The notes below the pieces were generated by a model that saw nothing but the letters and a program-made list of their open reading frames with translations, did no database searches and had not been told where the DNA came from. A stretch of DNA of 5,767 bases from Parafilimonas sp. (GTDB lineage: Bacteria; Bacteroidota; Bacteroidia; Chitinophagales; Chitinophagaceae): contig JAHEZC010000204.1 of the NCBI GenBank assembly GCA_023251275.1, positions 1 to 5,767 on the forward strand, read 5' to 3'. Below, piece after piece: positions 1 to 5,767 of the stretch; the first letter of the stretch is position 1; every line of letters begins with the position of its first letter. The position numbers were made by a program, and so were the translations under genes.

Positions 1-135
1 TCTGATTCGGGGCCTGTTCGCAGGGGCGACCTGCTGGCAATGACAGACCCGGTATTTAAAAAGGCATTGCAGGATGAAAACATTATTTTGACTACGTGGA
101 GAGAATTGATGCAACGAAGAACGGCCCGAAAATAA
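1..135 (+). CDS. C-terminal end of an unidentified protein (5' end outside window)
   Basis: The first frame is open from the window edge to a TAA at 133-135 and gives 44 residues beginning SDSGPVRRGDLLAMTDPVF and ending in a basic tail (QRRTARK). The composition is that of a normal soluble protein tail, with a likely amphipathic helix near KKALQDENI. I do not recognise the family from this fragment, and no catalytic motif or membrane segment is visible. The stop lies 27 bases before the start of the PQQ dehydrogenase on the same strand, with no promoter or terminator seen between them, so the two may be co-transcribed. That the frame is a real gene is inferred from its being open to the edge, its plausible composition and its spacing to the next gene; the frame is short enough that chance is not excluded. 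Confidence 0.6.
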   Translation, partial: SDSGPVRRGDLLAMTDPVFKKALQDENIILTTWRELMQRRTARK

Positions 136-162
136 ATCTGCTGTTAATCTAAAAATTATACT

Positions 163-2343
163 ATGCGAAATTCTGGTTGGTACATCTGTTTGGTTTTTAG
201 TATCACTGTTAATTGCTTTACTTCCTGTAATTCCGGATCAAAAAAAGATTACAGCGCCTGGGAGGTATATGGCGGATCAAAAGAAAACATTCGTTATTCA
301 TCGCTCGACGAAATTGATACTGCCAATGTACAGCAGTTGCAGTTGGCTTGGGTATATCACACCCGTGACGCTGATACTGTAAATCATTCACAAATCCAAT
401 GCAATCCTATCATGATTGATGGGGTGATGTATGGCACATCTCCGCAGATGAAATTATTTGCTGTAGATGCCGCTACCGGTAAAGAAAAATGGGTGTTCAA
501 TCCTTTCGATTCCCTGTCGGAAAACAGGATCATGTTTTTTGTTTTGAATAATTGTCGCGGAGTTGCTTATTGGAGTGATGGTAAAAATGATAAAAGAATT
601 TTTTATACAGCAGGCTCATTTCTCTTAGCAGTTGACGCAACAAAAGGAAAGCTCATTACGGGTTTTGGTAATAATGGAAAGATAGACCTGCATGACGGGC
701 TGGATCGTGATGTAAAAAATTTATTTATTACCGCTACATCTCCAGGAGTTATTTACAAAGATTTTATCATTATGGGCACACGTGTAGATGAAGGCCCTGC
801 GGCTGCACCGGGGCATATCAGGGCATACAATGTGCACACAGGCAAACAGGAATGGATATTTCATACTATTCCCCATCCGGGAGAATTTGGTTATAATACC
901 TGGAAAGATACAATCGCATACAAACATATCGGTGGTGCAAATGCATGGAGTGGCCTGAGCCTTGACGAGGAACGGGGAATTGTATTTGCTCCTTTAGGAT
1001 CCGCTTCTTTTGATTTTTACGGTGGAAAACGCAAAGGCTCAACTCTTTTTGCTGATTGCCTTGTAGCTCTTGATGCAAATACCGGCAAAAGAATTTGGCA
1101 TTTTCAGGATATTCACCACGATGTATGGGACCGTGATCTGCCAACGCCTCCCGCACTTGTTACCGTAACTCATAACGGTAAAAAAATTGATGCAGTAGTA
1201 CAACCAACCAAAACGGGCTTTGTATTTCTTTTTAACAGGGAAACAGGAGAGCCTTTATTTCCAATAGAAGAAAAACCCGTGCCGCATGTATCAGCATTAG
1301 CAGGAGAGGAGTTGTGGCCCACGCAGCCTTATCCTTTGATGCCCAAGCCATTTGTCAGACAAAGTTTTACAGAAGATGATCTCAACAATCTTTTGCCCGA
1401 TTCATCTTATAATGATATTAAGAAGCGGTTGCAAAGTTATCATCATGAAGAAATGTTCATTCCACCTAGCAAAGAAGGCTCAGTGATTTTTCCCGGCTTT
1501 GACGGCGCCGCAGAATGGGGAGGCCCTGCTTTTGATCCTTCAACAGGCATATTGTATGTGAATGCAAACGAAATGGCCTGGGTATTAACAATGCTTGATG
1601 TAAAGAAGACTGTTCCTGCTAAAGAAACAAACCTCGATGCAGCCAAAAGAATTTATATCACTGAATGTATGGTTTGTCACGGAACGGAAAGACAGGGTGG
1701 GGGTAATTACCCTTCACTGCAAAAAGCAAATGAAAAATATAATGAAAAAGAATTTAGTGAGCTGGTTATTTCAGGAAGAAGAATGATGCCTGCTTTTAAG
1801 CAATTAGAGCCTGAGGAAATTCATGCGCTTGCATCTTTTATTCTTGACACAAAAAAAGAGCAAAGCAAAATGTTTACAGGCAAGCCCAAACCTGTTGATA
1901 CTTTTTTGATGATGCCATATACTATTACAGGGTATAATAAATTTCTGAGCAAAGAAGGCTATCCTGCCATCAAACCGCCATGGGGCAGTTTAAATGCGAT
2001 TGACCTGAATACGGGTGAATTGGCTTGGAAAAATACTTTGGGTGATTATCCGGAATTCAAAGCGAAAGACATTCACACCGGCACGGAAAATTATGGCGGC
2101 CCTGCTGTAACGAAGGGAGGACTTCTGTTCATTGCAGCTACAAAAGATGGTAAATTCCGCGCCTTCAATAAACGGACAGGAAAACTATTGTGGGAAACAG
2201 ATCTTCCGAATGCAGGATATGCGACGCCCTGCATTTATTCTGTTAATGGGAAACAATACATCGTGATTGCTTGTGGCGGCGGAAAATTGGGAACTTCGAG
2301 CGGTGATAGCTATGTGGCATTTGCATTACCAGGGAAGATATAA
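163..2343 (+). CDS. PQQ-dependent dehydrogenase, lipoprotein, with inserted cytochrome c domain
   Basis: This 726-residue envelope quinoprotein probably oxidises a sugar or other alcohol with PQQ. A signal peptide ends in a lipobox-like FTSC with Cys22, so it is probably a lipoprotein outside the cytoplasm; the five-helix membrane anchor of E. coli Gcd is absent. Beta-propeller repeats carry PQQ-type tryptophan motifs (DAATGKEKW at 102-110, NVHTGKQEW at 223-231, DANTGKRIW at 304-312, DLNTGELAW at 614-622, NKRTGKLLW at 669-677). HHDVWDRDLP (318-327) and PTKTG (348-352) match the glucose dehydrogenase active site; by recalled alignment Asp323 corresponds to the catalytic Asp466 and Lys350 to the PQQ-binding Lys493 of E. 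coli Gcd. Residues about 485-565 are a cytochrome c domain: heme motif CMVCH (502-506), with Met542 in MMPAF as probable sixth ligand. The ATG lacks a Shine-Dalgarno but is followed directly by the signal peptide. The substrate is unknown. The family is confident; glucose as substrate is not. Confidence 0.93.
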   Translation: MRNSGWYICLVFSITVNCFTSCNSGSKKDYSAWEVYGGSKENIRYSSLDEIDTANVQQLQLAWVYHTRDADTVNHSQIQCNPIMIDGVMYGTSPQMKLFAVDAATGKEKWVFNPFDSLSENRIMFFVLNNCRGVAYWSDGKNDKRIFYTAGSFLLAVDATKGKLITGFGNNGKIDLHDGLDRDVKNLFITATSPGVIYKDFIIMGTRVDEGPAAAPGHIRAYNVHTGKQEWIFHTIPHPGEFGYNTWKDTIAYKHIGGANAWSGLSLDEERGIVFAPLGSASFDFYGGKRKGSTLFADCLVALDANTGKRIWHFQDIHHDVWDRDLPTPPALVTVTHNGKKIDAVVQPTKTGFVFLFNRETGEPLFPIEEKPVPHVSALAGEELWPTQPYPLMPKPFVRQSFTEDDLNNLLPDSSYNDIKKRLQSYHHEEMFIPPSKEGSVIFPGFDGAAEWGGPAFDPSTGILYVNANEMAWVLTMLDVKKTVPAKETNLDAAKRIYITECMVCHGTERQGGGNYPSLQKANEKYNEKEFSELVISGRRMMPAFKQLEPEEIHALASFILDTKKEQSKMFTGKPKPVDTFLMMPYTITGYNKFLSKEGYPAIKPPWGSLNAIDLNTGELAWKNTLGDYPEFKAKDIHTGTENYGGPAVTKGGLLFIAATKDGKFRAFNKRTGKLLWETDLPNAGYATPCIYSVNGKQYIVIACGGGKLGTSSGDSYVAFALPGKI

Positions 2344-2453
2344 AGTATCTTTAACTGAGATGATGCCTGGCGAAAAAATCATTTCGTTGTAATCTTTTTG
2401 CAAACACATAAAATGAAAAAATAATGCACAAATAGATTTACAAATGCAGATTC

Positions 2454-3362
2454 TTATTTTTCTTTTGTATCCAGTATTACAGGCGTATTTCCTTTACCCA
2501 TAACTATAATTTTTGTATTGGGTGATTTTGCTATTTCCAACTGTGCTTTGATGCTTTCGTATTGTAATTGCCTGTCCGTTAAACTTTCGCTGATAATGCG
2601 CTGGTAATCGGCAATACCCTGCGCTTCTACGCGTTTGCGTTCAGCTTCCTGTCTTTCTTTCTGTAAAACGAATTGCATTTTCTGGGCATCCTGTTCTGCA
2701 TTGATTTTTTGCTCAATGGCTGTTTTTACACTCTGCGGCAAAGTGATATTGCGCACCAGCAAATTTTCCAGCACTAATCCTCTCGAAGCAAAATCTTTTT
2801 CAATATTGCTGAAAATACGTTGCTGAAACTCATCCCTTTTAGTGGAATATAAAGCCACTGCGTCATAATAAACTGCATTATCCCTTATACGAGTACGAGT
2901 AATAGGCCTCACAATTTTATCTACATAATCCAAACCTGTTTCACGCAATAATTTTGGCGCCTCATTAATAACAACACGAAATAAAACAGAAAGATCAATG
3001 GTTACTTCCAGTCCGTCTGCTGTTAATACCCGTATGGCATCATCGCCTGTCTTCGTGCCTTCATCGTGCATTCCGCTCATGGTATAGTTTTGAGTTTTTA
3101 CATCCATACGCTCTACTTCCAGCAAAGGATTGATGAAATTCAATCCGCTTCCAAGCACATCGGGTAGTACCTTACCGAATAATTTTTTTACACCAACCTG
3201 TCCTGCATCAATCTGTATCATGCAGGAAATGAATACACCGATAAGTACCATTCCAATACCAGCCAGACGAACCGGATTTCCCAAACGCCTGAGATTTTCA
3301 TTGCTGCGGCGAAAACTGAGGCCGGCAAAAAATACGATTAAACCGAGAATTATGAGTACCAT
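2454..3362 (-). CDS. Prohibitin-type SPFH domain membrane protein
   Basis: This 302-residue protein belongs to the SPFH (stomatin/prohibitin/flotillin/HflK-C) superfamily. Members form large membrane-bound rings or cages that organise membrane regions and often bind membrane proteases such as FtsH; that role is family knowledge, not shown here. Two N-terminal hydrophobic segments (about 2-16 and 33-50) are separated by a basic stretch rich in Arg. The SPFH core follows from about residue 53 (DAGQVGVKKLFGKV) to about 210. An Ala/Glu/Gln/Lys/Arg-rich coiled-coil helix runs from about 215 to 282, and the tail contains NTKIIVMGKG (282-291), as in prohibitins. The length is close to that of prohibitins (about 270-300). 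No NfeD-like partner or protease gene lies beside it. It converges with the PQQ dehydrogenase across 110 bases and follows bioB after 152 bases, with its own promoter-like element. The start is the only ATG before the first hydrophobic segment; an in-frame stop lies nine codons upstream of it. Confidence 0.9.
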   Translation of the reverse strand: MVLIILGLIVFFAGLSFRRSNENLRRLGNPVRLAGIGMVLIGVFISCMIQIDAGQVGVKKLFGKVLPDVLGSGLNFINPLLEVERMDVKTQNYTMSGMHDEGTKTGDDAIRVLTADGLEVTIDLSVLFRVVINEAPKLLRETGLDYVDKIVRPITRTRIRDNAVYYDAVALYSTKRDEFQQRIFSNIEKDFASRGLVLENLLVRNITLPQSVKTAIEQKINAEQDAQKMQFVLQKERQEAERKRVEAQGIADYQRIISESLTDRQLQYESIKAQLEIAKSPNTKIIVMGKGNTPVILDTKEK

Positions 3363-3372
3363 GTTATGCAGG

Positions 3373-3394
3373 ATTTTAAATGATATTTAAATGA
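3373..3394. repeat. 11-bp tandem repeat in the leader of the prohibitin-type gene
   Basis: Two adjacent 11-base units, ATTTTAAATGA (3373-3383) and TATTTAAATGA (3384-3394), agree at 9 of 11 positions and share the exact core TTTAAATGA. Read on the minus strand they form two TCATTTAAA units one helical turn apart. They begin about five bases after the putative -7 element, so they cover the expected transcription start and early leader. This position would suit an operator or an mRNA leader element, but the sequence is AT-rich and chance is possible. Confidence 0.5.
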
Positions 3395-3398
3395 CTCG

Positions 3399-3406
3399 CA
3401 AATGTA
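3399..3406 (-). promoter_or_regulatory. Putative Bacteroidota -7 promoter element for the prohibitin-type gene
   Basis: On the minus strand this reads TACATTTG, an exact match to the Bacteroidota housekeeping -7 consensus TAnnTTTG. It lies 37 bases upstream of the ATG, which predicts a leader of roughly 30 bases. No clear TTG-type -33 box is present at the expected distance (about 3425-3430 reads GAACAT on the plus strand), so the assignment rests on the -7 match and its position. Confidence 0.45.
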
Positions 3407-3514
3407 GATGAATGGGTATTATCGGAACATTATATTTTAAAGCCCATCAAGGCATTGACAGGTAAAATATCAGGTTGTCCGCACATTATAGCTGTGAAAA
3501 CAAAGCATTTTTTT

Positions 3515-4510
3515 TCAACTTACATTTATTTCTGCAGCATCCTTTTCGTCCTTAAATGCTTCTCTTGCTTTCAATCCAAGAAGTTCAAACATTATGTTGT
3601 CTTCTTCAAAAGAAGGATTGGGCGTAGTGAGTAATTTATCGCCTGCAAAAATGGAATTTGCGCCTGCAAGAAAACATAAGGCTTGTTCCGCAACACTCAT
3701 CTCTGTTCTCCCGGCGCTTAAACGCACCATAGTTTTGGGCATGAGAATACGTGCAGTGGCGATCATTCTTATCATATCCCATATATCCACTTTGGGATTG
3801 TTTTCAAGCGGAGTTCCTTTTACCCTTACCAATGCATTCACAGGTACACTTTCCGGATGCTTTGGCATAGTGGATAATGTGTGCAGCATTTTTATACGGT
3901 CATCATGCGTTTCGCCAAGACCGATAATGCCGCCGCAGCAGACTGTAACACCAGCATTGCGCACATTGTCAAGCGTTTTTAAACGATCATTGTATGTGCG
4001 TGTTGTAATGATCTCACTATAATATTCAGAAGAAGTATCGAGGTTGTGATTATATGCATATAAACCGGCATCCGCAAGTTTTTCTGCCTGCTGTTCTGTA
4101 AGCATACCGAGTGTGCAGCAAACTTCCATGCCTAATGAATTTACTCCCTTTACCATATCGAGCACACGATCAAAGTCACGGTTGTCTCTTACTTCGCGCC
4201 AGGCAGCGCCCATACAAAATCTTGTGCTCCCAGCTTCTTTTGCTTTCCGTGCATAATCCAGCACTTCATCTTTCGCCATCAGTGCCTTTATATTCACTCC
4301 CGTATTGTACCTTGCTGCCTGCGGGCAATAAGCACAATCTTCGATGCATCCTCCTGTCTTGATACTTAATAATGTACACACCTGTACTTCCGCGGTATCA
4401 TTATATTTCCTGTGCACAGTTGCCGCACGGTAAATAAGTTCGAGCAATGGCAGGTGATATATATCCTGAACTTCTTCAACAGACCAATCATTCCTGTTAA
4501 ATGTATTCAT
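3515..4510 (-). CDS. bioB: Biotin synthase
   Basis: BioB is the radical SAM enzyme that inserts sulfur into dethiobiotin to make biotin, the last step of the pathway. With the start chosen here it has 331 residues, normal for the family. The radical SAM motif CIEDCAYC places the three [4Fe-4S] ligands at Cys55, Cys59 and Cys62. The [2Fe-2S] ligands are also present: Cys99 in FCMGAAWR, Cys131 in EVCCTLG, Cys191 in [11 protein letters not shown] and Arg263 in VRLSAGR, matching E. coli Cys97, Cys128, Cys188 and Arg260. The frame could start 13 codons earlier (ATG at 4549), but [14 protein letters not shown] is the usual N-terminus for this family, and a promoter-like element lies inside the extension. 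Translation ends at a TGA (3515-3517). No other biotin gene (bioA, D or F) is in the window, so bioB stands apart from the rest of the pathway here. Extra cysteines sit next to two cluster ligands (CC at 131-132 and 191-192). Confidence 0.96.
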   Translation of the reverse strand: MNTFNRNDWSVEEVQDIYHLPLLELIYRAATVHRKYNDTAEVQVCTLLSIKTGGCIEDCAYCPQAARYNTGVNIKALMAKDEVLDYARKAKEAGSTRFCMGAAWREVRDNRDFDRVLDMVKGVNSLGMEVCCTLGMLTEQQAEKLADAGLYAYNHNLDTSSEYYSEIITTRTYNDRLKTLDNVRNAGVTVCCGGIIGLGETHDDRIKMLHTLSTMPKHPESVPVNALVRVKGTPLENNPKVDIWDMIRMIATARILMPKTMVRLSAGRTEMSVAEQALCFLAGANSIFAGDKLLTTPNPSFEEDNIMFELLGLKAREAFKDEKDAAEINVS

Positions 4511-4528
4511 ACCAAAGTTTTGCAGTAA

Positions 4529-4536
4529 CAAATATA
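4529..4536 (-). promoter_or_regulatory. Putative Bacteroidota -7 promoter element for bioB
   Basis: On the minus strand this reads TATATTTG, an exact match to TAnnTTTG. It lies 18 bases upstream of the chosen bioB ATG, predicting transcription start near 4522-4525 and a leader of only about 12-15 bases. No convincing -33 TTTG is seen about 20 bases further upstream. If used, it lies downstream of the alternative ATG at 4549, so that longer form could not be made from this promoter. Confidence 0.45.
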
Positions 4537-4614
4537 TGCTACGGAGCATTCAGCAGATTGATAAAAAATACACATTGCACGAGATACAACAACGAATGGC
4601 TTTAAACAATTAAT

Positions 4615-4626
4615 TCACTTTAGTGA
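4615..4626. promoter_or_regulatory. Short palindrome between the DinB-fold gene and bioB
   Basis: TCACTTTAGTGA is an inverted repeat with perfect five-base arms (TCACT and AGTGA) around a central TT. It lies 38 bases past the stop of the DinB-fold gene and about 80 bases upstream of the bioB -7 element. The two-base centre is too tight for a good RNA hairpin, and no run of T follows on the minus strand, so a dimeric regulator site is more plausible than a terminator. It does not look like the classical BirA or BioR operators. It may be chance. Confidence 0.25.
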
Positions 4627-4663
4627 TTCTGAAAAGTTTTGCGGGTGGTGAAATAAAAAGAAG

Positions 4664-5173
4664 TTATAGATATCTTTCTTCCAATATGTTCTTGTGATGT
4701 AAAAGATGACCATAGATAATAAAAACAATGGCATTTACGGTAATGTAATGATTACTGGCCGTGCCAGAAAAATTGAGCTGTTCGTCATTAAATGATTGCA
4801 AAAGCAGATCAGTGGCAGTGCGTACGGCATTGAATTCTTCTTTGAGCGAAGACAAAGTTCTGGCTGCAGCTATTGAATTTGCTGCAAAAATGTTCTCGTC
4901 GAAGCCGGGCAGAGGAGTAATATCTTTCCGTGCAAAGCGAAGGGCACGGTAACAGAAAACCCTTTCGGCATCAATGATATGTTGCAATAATTCTTTTACC
5001 GTCCATTTACCAACGGCATAAGCATAATCTGCTTTTTCATCAGGTAAACTATTGTAAAACTCTTTTAAGAGCGCGGAATAATTGCTTATGATTTGCCGTA
5101 TATCATCAGGTTTTACGAGATTGATATAGCCATGATAGAAAGGCGCAGCATCAGTAACAGCAGGACGTGGCAT
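4664..5173 (-). CDS. DinB-fold (DinB_2-like) putative metal-dependent protein
   Basis: This 169-residue protein has the pattern of the DinB/YfiT four-helix-bundle superfamily. The three metal-ligand histidines typical of the fold are all present: His65 in ELLQHIIDAER, and His156 and His160 in the HxxxH of YGHLLHHKNILEERYL. The KWTVKELLQHI segment (56-66) and the C-terminal HxxxH helix are the family hallmarks. Members include thiol-dependent transferases (bacillithiol and mycothiol S-transferases, maleylpyruvate isomerase) and many proteins of unknown role; nothing here fixes the substrate. There is no signal peptide, so it is probably cytoplasmic. The start ATG follows the stop of the S8 protease gene after two bases (TGATCATG), implying co-transcription and probably coupled translation. 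MPRPAVTDAAPFYHGYI is a plausible native N-terminus, and no other start fits the junction as well. Confidence 0.88.
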   Translation of the reverse strand: MPRPAVTDAAPFYHGYINLVKPDDIRQIISNYSALLKEFYNSLPDEKADYAYAVGKWTVKELLQHIIDAERVFCYRALRFARKDITPLPGFDENIFAANSIAAARTLSSLKEEFNAVRTATDLLLQSFNDEQLNFSGTASNHYITVNAIVFIIYGHLLHHKNILEERYL

Positions 5174-5175
5174 GA

Positions 5176-5767
5176 TCAGTTTTGCTTTTCTTTTGAATTT
5201 TTAAAGCTGGCTTTAGGTAATTTATCAGTGGTGCCAGAATGCTCTGCAAAATCCGGTTTTAATGTTGCAGCAAGCTCCACTGCGGCTTCTGCATTTACAA
5301 ATCCGTTTGTTTTACAAAGCTCGCTCATTTTTACTTTTTTGCCCGTACCGGGTTCTGTAAAATAGAGGGAAGTATCAGTTAAAGGGGTCGCAGATTTTTC
5401 AATTGCATATTTCACCTGTTCTGCGGAAAGGCCGGGAAAATAAGAGCGTATCAATGCGGCGATGCCCGTAACTATAGGCGCCGCCATACTTGTGCCACTT
5501 AAGAATCCATACCTGTTATCTCCAGGTAATGTCGAATATATTTTTACGCCTGGGGCAAATACATCAACATTGGTGCTGCCATAGTTAGTAAAATCCGCAA
5601 TGACATTTCCGTTTGCAACACGCGGATCACCGCTTGCTCCGACTGTAATAAAATTAGATGCCTCTGAATTAAATTCTATGAGGTTGGCGTTTGGAAAATT
5701 GTCCACACTGTCCACATTAGCTGATTCATTACCCGCAGCATGTATCAGCAAAACATCATGCAGTTCA
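5176..5767 (-). CDS. Subtilisin-family (S8) serine protease, C-terminal part (5' end outside window)
   Basis: The frame is open to the window edge; the visible part begins ELHDVLLIHAAGNES, so the TTG at 5749-5751 is an internal codon and not the start. About 197 residues are present. HAAGNES carries the oxyanion-hole Asn (codon 5728-5730), and LSGTSMAAPIVTG carries the catalytic Ser (codon 5488-5490), both in the usual order; VDVFAPGVKIYST is the typical strand before the Ser. The catalytic Asp and His would lie upstream, outside the window. After the peptidase fold, which ends near AAVELAATL, there is only a short Lys-rich tail (KASFKNSKEKQN), with no visible type IX secretion sorting domain or added C-terminal domain. 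S8 proteases are usually exported; the signal peptide cannot be checked here. The gene ends at TGA (5176-5178), two bases before the DinB-fold gene. The S8 family is confident; the protein substrate and role are unknown. Confidence 0.93.
   Translation of the reverse strand, partial: ELHDVLLIHAAGNESANVDSVDNFPNANLIEFNSEASNFITVGASGDPRVANGNVIADFTNYGSTNVDVFAPGVKIYSTLPGDNRYGFLSGTSMAAPIVTGIAALIRSYFPGLSAEQVKYAIEKSATPLTDTSLYFTEPGTGKKVKMSELCKTNGFVNAEAAVELAATLKPDFAEHSGTTDKLPKASFKNSKEKQN

Noticed and set aside
82..90. TATTTTG near the end of the upstream gene as a promoter for the PQQ dehydrogenase
   Set aside because: It is one base short of TAnnTTTG, lies inside coding sequence and has no -33 partner.
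866..1156. Minus-strand 96-codon open frame inside the PQQ dehydrogenase gene
   Set aside because: It is antisense to conserved propeller and active-site sequence, with a Cys/His/Gln-rich translation typical of shadow frames.
2371..2386. Possible terminator hairpin CGAAA-loop-TTTCG between the two convergent genes
   Set aside because: The stem is only five pairs and AT-rich, with a six-base loop, and the nearest T run (2394-2399) starts several bases later. It is too weak to call.
3412..3447. Inverted repeat ATGGG ... CCCAT upstream of the prohibitin-type gene
   Set aside because: Arms of five bases separated by 26 bases with no extension are expected by chance.
3491..3515. T-rich stretch after GCTGTGAAAACAAAGC as a terminator
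   Set aside because: The T run is on the plus strand, where no gene ends; the possible stem is only three pairs, and on the minus strand the run becomes A, so it does not terminate bioB.
3594..4022. Plus-strand 142-codon open frame across the bioB coding region
   Set aside because: It lies wholly antisense to strongly conserved bioB sequence, its translation has no recognisable domain, and no promoter element precedes it. It is a shadow frame.
5749..5751. TTG as the start codon of the S8 protease
   Set aside because: The frame continues upstream to the window edge as ELHDV, directly joined to the conserved LLIHAAGNES strand, so the TTG is an internal Leu codon.

Overview
The window looks like chromosomal DNA from a Bacteroidota bacterium, probably of the Chitinophaga type (order Chitinophagales). 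This is inferred from the moderately AT-rich sequence, the absence of Shine-Dalgarno sequences before every visible start codon, two matches to the Bacteroidota -7 promoter element TAnnTTTG, and the style of the proteins. It cannot be fixed to a genus by reading alone. No mobile element, tRNA, rRNA, CRISPR array or phage gene was seen.

Left part (1-2343, plus strand): the last 44 codons of an unidentified gene are followed after 27 bases by a large lipoprotein-type PQQ-dependent dehydrogenase. It resembles the periplasmic propeller of membrane glucose dehydrogenase and carries a c-type cytochrome domain inserted inside the propeller. Its likely job is oxidation of a sugar or alcohol at the cell envelope, with electrons passed from PQQ to the built-in heme.

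Middle part (2454-4510, minus strand): a prohibitin-type SPFH membrane protein, convergent with the dehydrogenase, and biotin synthase (bioB). Each has its own TAnnTTTG-like promoter element, so they are probably separate transcription units pointing the same way. The prohibitin leader holds a short tandem repeat where transcription should start. The bioB promoter element lies inside the longest possible reading frame and argues for a start 13 codons further in.

Right part (4664-5767, minus strand): the C-terminal part of a subtilisin-family (S8) serine protease, cut by the window edge, followed after only two bases by a small DinB-fold protein with a complete three-histidine metal site. These two are almost certainly co-transcribed.

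Overall this is an ordinary housekeeping and envelope neighbourhood. No previously undescribed multi-gene system could be supported. The most interesting items are the cytochrome insertion in the PQQ enzyme, the repeat in the prohibitin leader, the bioB start, and the tight S8-DinB junction.
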